Source of the DNA: Pelomyxa schiedti
Lineage: Eukaryota > Evosea > Pelobiontida > Pelomyxidae
Assembly (NCBI GenBank): GCA_020536535.1
Contig: JAHLWZ010000813.1
Location: forward strand, 54,158 to 118,157
Length of the DNA: 64,000 nt
Direction: 5' to 3'
The position numbers and the translations under genes are program-made. The notes under the pieces were generated by a model, which was given only the letters and a program-made list of their open reading frames with translations, was not told the origin of the DNA and did no database searches. This document shows, one piece after another, positions 44,681 to 56,169 of the stretch. Positions within the stretch are counted from its first letter, which is position 1, and every line of letters begins with the position of its first letter.

Positions 44681-47600
44681 TCACTTGTCTCCATCAGTGG
44701 AAAGTGCTGCAGAGGGTGAATTTTGAGCCCGTTGCCAACTCTGTAGGTTGTTCCTCACGTTTGTCATTATGGTTTCTTCCAACTGTGGGACAACTTGCAC
44801 AAAAACTGTGGCAAACGGCATTATCACAAACTCGATAAAGGCACCCTGGCATTTCGGTACTTTCTGTGTCGGGTTATTATGGGTTAGTTTGTATGAGAAA
44901 GGGGACTAACATTTGAGGACCGGTCCATGAACGGTGAAACGGGCAAATTTCGGCGTTTTTCTTCATCGCCTTGTCTGAAGAATTCCTGTAGGGATTGGTT
45001 GTTGGTTACGGTAAATAGAGAAGTAGGAAGGACGAAGGATGGGTTACTACACACTTCCATGATTCTTTGTGCCCAAACAGATGCTGTGGACCAACAGCGG
45101 GACGGATTATTCACATCGGCGTATTTGATGAAAAGTTGTAAGGTGAGCTCTCGATCCGATTTTTTACTGTAATCCATCTTTCCCCCAGATGCGACTTTGG
45201 CTTTGAACTGTCCCAGAAGCTCAACATGTTTTGCCATATCTGGAAAAAGTGTGAGTAAAAACGGATCGAACAAAGCAGGTAATGTTGACCTGTGGAAAGT
45301 ACCAGTGTAGTCACAAGGCGGTGAAACTCTATTTGTTGGGCCTAAAGTGCATTAGACTATCAGCAAGGGTTGAGTTCTTATAGTTTACCTTATCCCAGGA
45401 AGACAAAAAATTGGTTTCGGGACTGCCAAATAAAACTTTAAAGGCTTCAGCGGCATGCATGTTTTCTAGTATAGAAATCCCGTTATATCGAAGAGCTATT
45501 CTATCGAAAGTTGTCTGAAGGAAATTGTTGTTGACCCCAGGGTGCTTGAAGTCTGTACAGTTTATCAACTTTACCTAATTTCCGTTCACCAACCATGTAT
45601 GGCACAGGCAAATATTCCTGCAAATACTTCCAGATCTGTAAAAATCCCCAAACCAAGAGACTTGATAAATATATGTAAGGCCTGAGCGACATCGGCTGCG
45701 TGCACTGCGCAATGGTATCTGCAACTGGTCAGAAACAGTAAATGTCAACAAAGTCTAGGTTACGGATTGTCAAAGTAGCCAAGGCTGATTTTCTTCAAGA
45801 AATTATCTACTTTTTCTTTATCAATGGTAAGCTTCGCAAATAGGTCATATTGCTCCAAAATTTCCATGATAACCAAACAGAAGGCTATAGCTTAATAGAA
45901 ATTAATTGGTAGAGAAATACCATGATGCCTCACCTGGAGGTTGTTGAACGCACAAAACGTTAAAATCCCAGGAATCTAATTTCAACGCCTTTCCACTTTT
46001 ATCATGTTGTTTCAATTCCTTGCTAAGTACGGTGAGGAAAAAAAAAAACGAAAATCAGGACTAACCCCAACTCCCTGCCCATTGAGCTGGAGCTCAATGA
46101 CTTAGAAAGAGAGCGTTGTTCCATTTCTCTTTCATCACTATTATATCGCAGTAGTGTGGTTGTTAGGAAGTGATCAACTTCAGTATCCAAAGCTATAATT
46201 TATTCATCAGATTCAAAGGAAAAAACATTACAGTAACATACACACAAGCCCCATCTGTTTTTTTGAGATATAATCTGCTTTGTATAGTTTATTAGAAGCC
46301 ACTAAACCAATAACTTCAGAGAGGGCAAGATGATCTTCAGCAGTGATTTCTGGGTGAAATTACAAATGCGTGCCAAAGAAACAAAGAAATACTTTTGTGC
46401 TTGTTAATGGCCATAAGCTTTTGAACAACAAGTTCGGCTGGCGTGCCCATTAAATTTTGGGATGGCGCATTAATTAGACCCATTTGTGTTTCTAAATCCT
46501 GAACCTACAAAGAGCTGTATTAGATATTTTTTCATTTTTTTTGGAAAGCACCTGTGCTCTTGTTCTAAGTAGGACACTCCAACTGACGAGAACGACGATT
46601 CCAGTTACAAAGAGAACTGGTAAAGCCACACCAATCACAACCTTCCATGTATTTTGCTTCAAAATAAAAGAGGCCTCAGGCTGAAATACCATCAGCACCC
46701 AAGGTGTGTTCGAGACTTAAATTTAGTTTGTTAGCTTCATCTGTACCTGATGTGGAGATTACTTGCCTTGTTCAACAAAAACCAAGTATGCAGTGCCACT
46801 AATCACCATTTTCCCCCAATTTGTCCCTGGAACCTTGATCCTTGTTGATATTTGCATGCGTGACATGTGATGGTACACACAATTTGATAAGAGTCAATTG
46901 TACTATTTTGCAGGTAGTAGACATCACTAGATTTATTGAATTCAGCCCCAAATAAAACCCGGAACCCTAACTGCGAGCCTCCAATAACAGCACCTTGGTT
47001 GGTGAACAACATGGCAAATTCTTTTGAAACAGTGAATTCGCAAGTCAAACTCCAAAAAATCTCACGATCTTCATCATAACTATGATCCTCAAGGGTATTC
47101 ACAGTTTCTTCAATTGTTAGACCCACATAACATCCAGCAACAAAGTGGTCTTCATAATAAGAAGGGGAACAAATAGAGACCCTGAGATCTGGGAAAAAAT
47201 TACTAACACCCAAGAGGAATGTAATGGCTTTACCATCTGTTGCTTCATTTTTTATGGGAACTGAGAAAGCTACCTCTCGGGTTGGGTTGGTACTGGGTTC
47301 GCATAAAGATGAAGACTCAGACCCACCCATAGACCAAAAGAGCTGGGGAAGGGATGCATTCATAAACGCAAATGATTTAAACCCCGAAAAAAGATATCTA
47401 AAGTTCGTTTTTACACAGTAAAAACTGTAGAAGAAAAACGAACCTGCCCCACTCAAGTTTCCCAGAGTTCCGTGTGATATATAGCGTGTCTATCTGAGAA
47501 AATACTGTGAAGACACCTGGAGCCATCCCTTCCAATAATCTTGATTCCTCAAAGCCATCTCTTATTTCACAAAAATTTACACATGGAGTGCAAACTCCTT

Positions 47601-48356
47601 GTCCTTTTCAAGCCTGAGAATCGAACACAAAGAAGATGTGTCATAACAAGGGAAAACATACCGGGGAAGGTGGCGTTACAGAACAATTCCCATTCCACAG
47701 GTGCGCACTCACACGTCTCCCCAGGTGTTATTGCTTCGGGTGAAACCAAATTAGGTTGCGCATAAAACTTTGTGGGGTCTCAGATGTTATGAACAAGTGT
47801 CTCAGCCATACCTCTGAGAGGCGATCCGAACGCAAATCAACAAGGACTCCAAAGGCATAAGGCCACGGAGTATGCGCGGCCATCTCAGCCGTTAAGTAGG
47901 TTAGTGACAACACTGAGGGGTCATTTGCCTGTGTCCATCCATTTGCGTATGCAGCCGCCACTGACTCGGCGGTGAGCTTAAGGGTCTGGTAGCACGTTTA
48001 CAACAGAGCCAGATAAGAATACGCATAACACAACACGAAACGAAAGGCGAGATTCAGTACCGTCACTACTGAGCCATAAAGATTATTCAAGGAGGAGGCA
48101 AAAAGTATTGTTTCTGTGGATGTCTGTGACACTTTGTCCCTTTTTTTTTTTTTGGAAGAAAAACCCTACTGTTAGGAAACCGAACGAACAGTGATTGTTT
48201 ATATTGTGTATTGTTTGCTGACTAGGGGATCATATGTGGTATTGTTGTGAAAAAAAAATAATACAAGTTTAATTTGGTTTCAACTGGGGATAGTAGGAAA
48301 AGCACTAGTAGTGGTAACAATATTTGTGGTCTTAGTATACGGCACGAGGTTGTCAT
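44681..48356 (-). CDS. Cache-like transmembrane receptor cyclic-nucleotide phosphodiesterase
   Basis: Signal peptide RPQILLPLLVLFLLSP (ATG 48356). The ectodomain starts with long helices (DKVSQTSTETILFASSLNNL; TAESVAAAYANGWTQANDP) followed by AFGVLVDLRSD, a Cys-rich insert (KGQGVCTPCVNFCEIRDG), FAMLFTNQGAVIG, GTAYLVFVEQ and VLMVFQPEASF. This reads like a dCache sensor. The membrane helix is VVIGVALPVLFVTGIVVLVS. The cytosolic region has the juxtamembrane motif GTPAELVVQKL and a class I PDE domain: YHCAVHAADVAQAL, AIHDFKHPGVNNNFL, ISILENMHAAEAF, AKHVELLGQFKAKV, YADVNNPSRCW and LPVSPFMDRSS. The C-terminus is FVQVVPQLEETIMTNVRNN-LQSW, stop TGA at 44681-44683. It shares the phosphodiesterase half with the EGF/CUB receptor at 4333-8094, but not the ectodomain. 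Exons between 48060 and 48280 are uncertain. Confidence 0.8.
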
Positions 48357-48982
48357 GGTTATAACTTCACTCCTGCTCAACAACGAGAAAAGGGGATTTT
48401 TTCCTTTCTGTTTTGGGCTCTTGTTTGTTGTTTGAAGAACCCCCTTCTCCGTTTTGTACTCCCCCTGTGAAAAAACATGCGCTAAAAAGGCAAGTTTTCG
48501 CTGTTCACCTCCAAACCGATGCGAACTTTCTCAATAAGTAAGGGGAGTGCGTGCCCTTTCTCCCATGTAAGCTTACACAAAAAATCAACCCAAGCTCACT
48601 TGGCAAACACCAGACCGCCGATCCTGAGCGATGACAACGAAAATGACAGCGTTCCGGTCTGTTGATTATTTTATTCAGCCACTTGGTGATGGTGGGTTAG
48701 GTCCATACTTCTTATTGAGATACGTGGGGAGATCTCTGTTACGGATCCTAGTGAGTATAGCCATGCTCTTGGAACCCACAAATCTTGTAAGTGTTGGAGT
48801 TTGGTGAGGGTTCCGGAGTTCGAAAAAAAGTTGTAGTCGCTCAAGACAAAGACCACAAGAAAGATCCTCTTACCGCCACCTTCCTCTTTCCTTTCGTTGC
48901 AGCTTTCCTCGTCACTGCATTGCTTTTCACCCCTCCAGACTCGGACTTGGTTTTCCCCAAAGAGAGGAAATTAAACAAGGTG
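48357..48982. other. Divergent intergenic region with unresolved short ORFs
   Basis: 626 bp between the receptor phosphodiesterase (-) and BABAM2 (+) starts. The + frame is open from about 48791 into BABAM2, so an upstream start is possible but lacks conserved sequence. A - strand frame at 48671-48856 has no recognisable homology. Promoters for both genes are expected here. Confidence 0.4.
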
Positions 48983-50691
48983 ATGGCCAGTAGCGCAACA
49001 GCAGCCGCCGTTTTGTCCCAACAGGCGCCGCCACTGGGCCTCGTGCAGCAGCCCCCCGCCGCCGCAGCCGCAGCCGCGACGGGCGCCGCAGCCGCGACCC
49101 CCCAGCAGCAGATACAGCAGCAGGTCCGCTGCGTGCGGGAGTGCCCCCCCTCGCGGTGCCGCTTCGCCGTGCGCGACGTGCCCGGCTGCTCCGACCGCTT
49201 CGCCGTGACCGCCGCCGTGTGCCCCGGCGCCGCCCCCGCGCCCTCGCCCTCCTCCGTGTCTTCCACGTCGCAGTCGCCCTTGTCGTCGTCGTCGTCGTCG
49301 GTTGGGGGGGCGAGTGCGGGCGCGGGCGGGAACAACGGCCCCGTGGTGTCCCTCGAGGTTGTGTACTCGATGTCGCACCCGCGGGCCCCGCCTGATGTGA
49401 TTGTGATACCAGTGAGTGATGACGATGAGCCCTTTGTCTCCTGGAACCAGGTTGGTTGGTTGTTGGTTGGTTGGTTGGTTGACGGATTGCTGCTTGGGGT
49501 TTTTTTTTTTTTCTTTTTTTTTTTCCCTCTTTTTAAATTATAGTTCTATGCCCTGAACCTTTGGGTTTTTTTTTTGTTTTTCCCTTGTGTAGGTTTCAGG
49601 CCTTGTAAAGTGGGACCCAGACAATCCAAGTGCATTGTTGGATGTTATGTTGGAACTGGTTCAAGCATATAAAGCACATCACCGGGCACTTGCTTTGTCA
49701 CTGCCTGATGAAAGGCTTCGAACTGATTTGGAAACCTACATTATTGCACAAGAGGTCTTTCCAGTCTTATTTTCGTTTTCTGCCCTCTTACTGTGTGCAG
49801 GGATCTGAGGTATTTGTGCAGTACACTGATGCTGGTCCAAAGGTTATGTGCACTGTGCCCATTCCAGTAACCCTGGCAGGAATTTGCGGTCACAGCACGC
49901 TAATTCTGGATTGCACTTACTGATGTCCACAGATAGAGGGAGGACGTTAGAAGGCAATGGAGTTGCTACCCTCAATTTAAAATACACATTGGGCGGCACT
50001 TTGTTGCGAACAGCTCCTGATGTATCGTGGGTACTACCCAGTCAAATAGAGAGCCTGTACGACAAAACATTAGTATGTTTTAGTTTCGTTTCCCTTCTGA
50101 ACTTAATTCTTCTCCAAAAGAGGATCCCTCCTTTCCCAGCACAATCACTTCTTGTTGATTACATACCTCAAGTTGTGGCAGCTCTCACAACACCATTTGA
50201 AAGCATACTCTCCCGACGGCAGTTGTTCACCGCATTGAAAGGAGTGCTTGGAAGGTTTTTTTCGCACTTAACTCGTTTCGTGAAATCACACATTCAAATT
50301 CAGTCCAGTGGAGTGGGAGAACTCTTACGCCAAGATATCATGGATGTACTATGAAGAGAAACACGAGTGGGGAGCTGTACTTACCAGTACCAAGTCATTT
50401 TCTGTTTCCTCACCTTAATCCATTCCTAGTTGCCATTCCCGACAACTACCCAGCTACTCAGCCCACACTGTCACTTGCTTCACTTGTAACTTTTAGCCAA
50501 AACAGACCTCTCACCCGTGTCTTTCATGAATACCCATACAGCCCCAGATGGCCCCCAGCAGAACTAGCCAACAGGATTTTGTAAGTCCTTTATGGTGTTT
50601 TTATGGCACTAACCATTGTAGCAACTTCCTCAAAGAGACAGCTCAAACCTTGAAAACAGGGTGGCCGAACGAGATAAAAGGAGGAAGATGA
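48983..50691 (+). CDS. BABAM2: BABAM2/BRE (BRCC45)-like protein
   Basis: Scaffold subunit of the BRISC and BRCA1-A deubiquitinase complexes. ATG 48983 opens a GC-rich, Ala/Gln/Ser-rich exon (MASSATAAAVLSQQAPP). UEV-like core sequence follows: CRFAVRDVPGCSDRFAV, SLEVVYSMSHPRAPPDVIVI, then LVKWDPDNPSALLDVMLELV. Later exons read GGTLLRTAPDVSWVLPSQIE, IPPFPAQSLLVDYIPQVVAA, VAIPDNYPATQPTLSLASLV and HEYPYSPRWPPAELANRIL. The last matches the YPYSPRW motif of BRE. The C-terminus is NFLKETAQTLKTGWPNEIKG, stop TGA at 50689. T-rich introns include one with two long T runs near 49500-49525. Nothing else of BRISC is in the window. Confidence 0.85.
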
Positions 50692-50811
50692 AAAAACGAG
50701 AACTGTTTGATAATGTGGGAAACGAAAAAGGACTACACTTCCATTCTTTTTTTTTCCTTTTTGCTAGTAGTGTTGTAGTGTTCGAATACACACGAATCTT
50801 ATCATGTACAA

Positions 50812-51854
50812 CTAGGCTGGAATATACAGATAGTGAAGCTGAAACTTAGCCACAGGAAGGGATAAGGATGTAGACAGATAGTCATCACCCCTCTGATACC
50901 GTAGGAAAGAATCAGTACTGAGTGGTGTGACAAGAACATGAGGGCCATTGATTCTACGCAATGGGATTCCACTCCCGTGCTCCAGCTGAAACACATCCCA
51001 TGATGTTATTCTCTTCTCAGGTAACCTTAAATACAAGCCACTGTGGCGAGGCTGAGGCCGCAGAGACAGCACCTTGCCTGAGGAAATGTGCTCAAGAAAG
51101 AACACTGGGTCCCCAGTGGGATTGTTGTTGCTGTTGTTGATGAGTCTGTTTGCTGGTGTGATAGCGAAGGCTGTTGCAGCTTGGTCATGGGGATCAGCAC
51201 GGTGTAGGTCAGGGGCTCCATCTCTGGAAGCACCGGTACGACCACCGGATGAAGCTTTTTGTGTATATCCAAGCCATCCACAGCCAAGTAGCTATGTAAC
51301 TTTGAACTGGGTGTGGAGGGATGTTCATACTATCACAGGGTATTACTTAATATCAAAGATAGGTACCCTAATCTGAGCAACTCCACACCAATCATGTTTG
51401 AGAAACAGCGTAAGTGAAACTAATTTGGGTGTTCCCCTGTGGTCAAGCCTGTACTCATCAGCCGTCGAGATCGTCGCTTCATCATCGTCACTCCCACAAT
51501 CCCCGCTTCTGCCGCCGCCTCCTCCGGCAAAAGGCAGACCCCTGCACGACTGGAACCGGGAGCGGTGCCTCGACGACTGCACCATGCACTCGGCAGGATC
51601 CCGGCACATGCTGACGCCATTGCGGTCCAGCAACGACCACCACACTTCCCCAGTGAACGACAAGGGCCCGTAGCGAAATGCCATACAGACCTGTGTGCGT
51701 TGTTGACCTCAGCCATTGTGGGGTGTGTGGATTTTTGAATGATCGAGGCAAAGAGTGAACTCACTTGTGATAACAGTAACAGCTCTGCTGGGTGCAGCTC
51801 CGACGCAAAGGCGTTGGGGCAGTTTTCCAGTGCCGAAATCCACGCTACATCCAT
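50812..51854 (-). CDS. F-box-like protein of unknown function
   Basis: ATG 51854: MDVAWISALENCPNAFASE. An intron of about 75 nt follows, with its acceptor just before GTCTGTATGG. The joined reading ELHPAELLLLSQVCMAFRYG with FTGEVWWSLLDRNG looks like the second half of an F-box. Next are a Gly-rich stretch, STADEYRLDHRGTPKLVSLT and HDWCGVAQIRVPIFDIK. A further exon reads YLAVDGLDIHKKLHPVVVP and PMTKLQQPSLSHQQ. The end (FFLEHISSGKVLSLRPQPRH; DVFQLEHGSGIPLRRINGPH) could be a beta-trefoil-like domain, but this is a guess. Stop near 50812. If the F-box call is right, it is an SCF substrate receptor. Confidence 0.5.
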
Positions 51855-51974
51855 TGTTCCCCTTTGTTCTTTTATGGGAATTGGAGGAGCTAATCGTTTG
51901 TTCCAAAGGAAGTTTAACTTTTTGTTTTATTCTGTGTTGATAGCAGAGCCAAAGTGGCTGCGGGTATTAGGCAG

Positions 51975-53446
51975 TTAGAACCTGTAACCGCGGATGAATT
52001 TTTGCCTTGGAGACCGGACATTTGGGGGTGGCAAGTAGGTAGTATATTGTACTTGGGGTTGCATAGTGCGGTAGTTACGCCTTGGGCTTCTCTGGAGGGG
52101 ATGGGGAGGCAAATACTGTGGAGGTTGTTGCATAGCAGGCTGGGGAGCAAAGTTGTAGGCACCTTGGTAGCCAGAAGGCAGATATTTGTATACAATAGGC
52201 ATGGGTGTTGGTACAGAAACTGGATAGACCATTCGTGGTTGGTTTTGTTGCCTTGGCTCGGGAATCTGCGTTCTCTTAGAAGAAAAAGAAAAGAACTCAG
52301 TGTACTTACAGGTGTGAAGGGAGGTTCTTCAAGATACACAACCTCATTGCCATATCGCTGGCGAGAGGAATACCTCCTGTTATTTTCGATAGCACACATG
52401 AGGTGCATTTTGGTCATTTTTAGTTTGTGATTAAATTATTAGTGTTAATGTTGAGAGTGACAGAGTATGATAGCATGGGGTGGAACATGGATAGGCAAGA
52501 AGAGAGGATGTGATATCATCAGCTCGCCCATAACCAATCACAGGAGAGGGAGGATGCGATGTGTGGTTTACAACAGACAGCTTACACGAGGGCCTGACGG
52601 CGGGGACGGCGTGCTGGACTTCTTTGTATACTGCGTGGCTAGGTACAAGTAAATACTACGGCAAGAGTAAAATGTGCTCATACAGGGATTGAAGATGCGG
52701 CAGGATCACTAACGTACACTGTGGGAGGAGGGGCATACACCACCCTGGGCTCTGGTATCCTCCTTGGCTGTACTTGAGGAACTGGTGGTGGAAGCTTCCT
52801 TTTGGTAATTCGGATCATATGCCTTCTGGGTGGTAGATTGAACACGTTGGCGGGCATTTGTTGCTGCTGTGGTTGTGGCCGAGACCTATCGCCAAGGTGT
52901 TATGCCAGAGCAAATGATAAAAAAGTTGTGCAGCACTACAAATCGCGAGCACATGAAACTCAAAGAATATACACAATGATCATAGGATGCTATACTTGAT
53001 CAATACAGTTCTCCGTCTTGTTTGAGTCACTTGCGGCTGCTGCATAGGAATCTGGGGTTGAGTTTGCAAGGGCTGCATAGTAGGTGCCAATTCTTGGTAT
53101 GGTACAACATAGCCTCTGGCAGCTCCCTGAGCCCGTATACGGGCTAAATTGGCTCGTTCTCCCGCTACTCTGCGGTTGCGGTATCGGTTATTTTGACCCA
53201 CCTGTCGAGATGAAAGTTGGTTGGCATCATTGAGCGTTTCATGAGAGCCAGTTGGCCGATTGTATTTTTGTGTTTTGTTCCTTGAACGTTGTCACTATCG
53301 CGAGGATTTGTTTGCCGAGTAATGCATTAATTGCGTTTGTTGTCAATGATGTTGCGATGAGTTGTCCCAAGTTCACAGTCAACGAACCGTTTGTCTTCGT
53401 TGTGTTCGAGCCCCTCCTCTCGACGCTGTCGTCGGTGTCCCTTCAT
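51975..53446 (-). CDS. Arg/Gln/Pro-rich low-complexity protein
   Basis: Likely ATG at 53446: MKGHRRQRREEGLEHNEDKR. Further exons encode NQLSSRQVGQNNRYRNRRVA, ARIRAQGAARGYVVPYQE, then RSRPQPQQQQMPANVFNLPP and RRHMIRITKRKLPPPVPQ. Later come NRRYSSRQRYGNEVVYLEEP and VYPVSVPTPMPIVYKYLPSG, ending IRGYRF at 51975. Composition (basic, Gln, Pro, Tyr) suggests an intrinsically disordered, possibly RNA-associated protein, but no folded domain is seen. The exon around 52430-52640 is uncertain. It lies tandem between the F-box-like gene and RasGEF 2. Confidence 0.5.
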
Positions 53447-53848
53447 GTATAATAGTCTCTATCGATACGTGTACATTAACGTAATGCCCCGTGAAACATA
53501 AACCCAACACAAACAACCGCTTACGAGGGAAGAAAAAAAAAACATGCGTCGGTGTGTGGTGTAATACCAAGATCCTGGTTGAGCCTTGCTTCGGTACTGT
53601 TGTTGCCGGAACCGGTGGACATACGGCCAGTGTTACTTGGTTTTTGTTTCTTTTTTCTTTTGGCCTCTTCCAGTACTTTTTTTCGTTTTGATGGAGATCG
53701 CTCACAGTTGCCTCCGAAAAAAGAACCTTCATTCCAGGAGGCTTTGTTGTGTTTGCTTGTCTCTTTTTCTCATGGCACTTTCACTTTGGAGGGGAATGGG
53801 GGTTTTTTTTATTATTATACAATCAATGTTGATGGTGTGGTTTGGAGG
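53447..53848. other. Intergenic region between RasGEF 2 and the Arg-rich gene
   Basis: 402 bp between two - strand genes. A - strand frame (53379-53732) starts MKVLFSEATVSDLHQNEKK and could be a leader exon of the Arg-rich gene, but nothing supports it strongly. It probably holds the promoter of the Arg-rich gene. Confidence 0.35.
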
Positions 53849-55680
53849 TTAACTTTGACTTGGTCTTGGTTCTAACTTAAGAGAAGTCCTGTACTGTTCG
53901 TCCTCGCGAGAGGGGCTTTTGCACAGCAACACCCTGTGTACATGTTCCCTATTCACAGGATTGCAGATTCCAGGGGGTGGAATGAACCGCTGTGTTTGGT
54001 ACACCTTTAGCTCCAGGATCACAGCAGCAATTTGTCTTTGTTTGTAGAAATTTATCAGGCCGTCGTGGTATCCACAACCACCTTCTTCAATAAATGTCAG
54101 GTCGGTGAGATATAGGCCTGTTGGTTTGTTTGTTTAAAAAAACACTGGATTAGTGGAATAGCATTGCTACATATTATATACCAATATAGGGTAGTGCAGG
54201 AGGTGAAATATTATGCAGGCGTTGCCTAAGTGCGTGGTAGTTGCCTCTCGTTTCTGTGCATGCTCTAATATCTTCAAGTTTTTTAGCTGCAGTCTTGGAT
54301 ATCTTTTTTCCCTCCATTGTTATTGTTTTTATTTATTTGTGCAATAGACCTTTTCCCAAGTCCTTTTCAACCGAAACACAGATGAATTGTTCAACCCAGA
54401 TAGTACTGCCATACAAGAGCATATGTCATGGATATCCCACAGTGTTTGTGCGAGGTCAATGGCCGATTCTAGTGCTGAAACTCTTTGAGGTAGTTCTGAT
54501 TTGGAAATTATGTAGCCTGACATCCAATTGGAGATCTTAAATTATGTCACTCCTAAGTAAAAAAAGGCACAGCTTACTGTATTGAAAATACTTATCATAG
54601 CCACAATATTGGGAGAGGTTTCTGCTTTCTTGGGTTTGCTCCAGTTCATACACATAAGTTCCTTTGGAGTGATTCGCCGGAAAATATCACAGCTTAAGCA
54701 AGCCATGTGCCAGGCGCACTCTGTGGGGGTCATAATATCAAGGAGTGGTATGCTGCAAGGTTCAGCAGACGTACAAAAGCTATACGCAGCTGGAAGTTCA
54801 AGGGACTGATTTTTAGCTGGAATTCTACATCTGAAAGACAGTATTGGGAGCACGAAACTTAAATATGTAGTGCAAACAGTTTTCCTGAAATGTAGCTGGT
54901 AATGAAATTCCACATAGGGTGATGTCGAGTGGTTCCAATAAACTTCTTAAGGTCAAGATAAAACTCTGAGGAGATAGAGAGCTCATCAGTACGCCTCAGC
55001 CACAGGCAAATACTCTTCACGGTATCCATAGGAAGCAGCAATAATGTATTACCACCCAAACGGGCACGATTGTGGAAAGAGAACATAACGGATGTCGCGC
55101 AATCCCGCCACTTCATTAGGTTTTGAAGTAAATCTGGGTCATCTTGACAAAAGTTAGGCTTATCATGGAATGGGTGTTTCAGCACCTGTGATGAAGTCTG
55201 TCGGCACTAAAGACACCCACATTTGAAGGGCATGAATAATTCTAAATGAGTGTTACACTTTGCACATAACAGATACGTCATACTTGCATTGCTCTTCTTG
55301 TGCGGTAGGGGTGTGCAAGCTATCTCGTTCAATGAAACTACAATGCAGTTACAAAGGAATAGGTTCAGGGAAAATAAAAAAAACCTGTTAGTGAGGGTGT
55401 TAAATACAAAACGCTGGTTTGTAAACCCAGAGTAGGTCAAGAAGAAAGTTTTCAAAAAACCATGTGGATCTAGCAGCCTTTGTCTCTGTTCGTCTTAGAA
55501 TTGAGTTACTGGAAAACCAAAACAAAACAAGGCAAACCCACCCTCTATAAACATGAGGTTAATGAGGCCTTGTAAGTTGCCCCGTCTCGCGGCTCCATCT
55601 TCAATAATAACTGCTGGCTCCTGCTCGTAACTGTAAATGATGGGAAACAACGGAGGACGTGGGACCTCTTTCTCAGTCAT
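53849..55680 (-). CDS. Compact RasGEF
   Basis: Second CDC25-type exchange factor. ATG 55680: MTEKEVPRPPLFPIIYSY, then GAARRGNLQGLINLMFIEG and DPHGFLKTFFLTYSGFTN, a REM domain. Next are HPFHDKPNFCQDDPDLLQNL and LPMDTVKSICLWLRRTDE. The catalytic domain begins IPLLDIMTPTECAWHMACLS with DIFRRITPKELMCMNW. It continues NIVAMISIFNTV, VSALESAIDLAQTLWDIHDI, MAVLSGLNNSSVFRLKRTWE and LYLTDLTFIEEGGCGYHDGL with INFYKQRQIAAVILEL. The C-terminus reads PPPGICNPVNREHVHRVLL and KSPSREDEQYRTSL, stop TAA at 53849-53851. Without the long helical N-terminus of the RasGEF at 27550-31646, it is close to the minimal REM plus CDC25 module. Confidence 0.85.
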
Positions 55681-56169
55681 TTTTTTGTTTTTTATTCAAT
55701 TTGTGAAACATCTTTTATCGACTTCGTCCGCTCCTCCGGTTGAAGAGGCGTTCTCTGAAAGTCATCTTTTTCACTGAGGATGTGAAAGACCGTTCTTTTC
55801 TGGAGGCAACCTTGAACAGAATAGAATAGAAAAAAAGTTTGCACTTAAGGTGGTTGTCGATGCATCACTTCGGTTCGGCAGCTAGTCTTGAACTGCTAGA
55901 CTTCGTGGAAAAAGTGGCTTAAGTCTTGTTGTGGAGCTGTGCAGGTTTCCTAAGGGAGATATGGGTGATGTGAAATTTCCCTCACTCGCGTGCTGAGAGG
56001 ACAGGAAGCTTGCCCAGTTTTGTTGTTTCAATGAAAGGTGCAAAATTTTTTTTAGCGAAGGGACGCGTTTCGTCTCTTCGTCTTCGACTCCAAGGCACAA
56101 CAACCAACTAGAGCCACAACAACATCACCGAAAGGTCACCCCCGAACTCGAAAACAGCAGCATCAGACC
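55681..56169. other. Divergent intergenic region, RasGEF 2 / SAM-kinase
   Basis: 489 bp between two divergent start codons. A - strand frame at 55882-56103 (MLCLGVEDEETKRVPSL) has no recognisable homology and is probably chance. It presumably contains both promoters. Confidence 0.4.

Noticed and set aside
48791-48982. In-frame upstream extension of BABAM2 with a hydrophobic stretch
   Set aside because: It would add a membrane-like segment absent from the family. The ATG at 48983 is the more likely start, although this was not proven.
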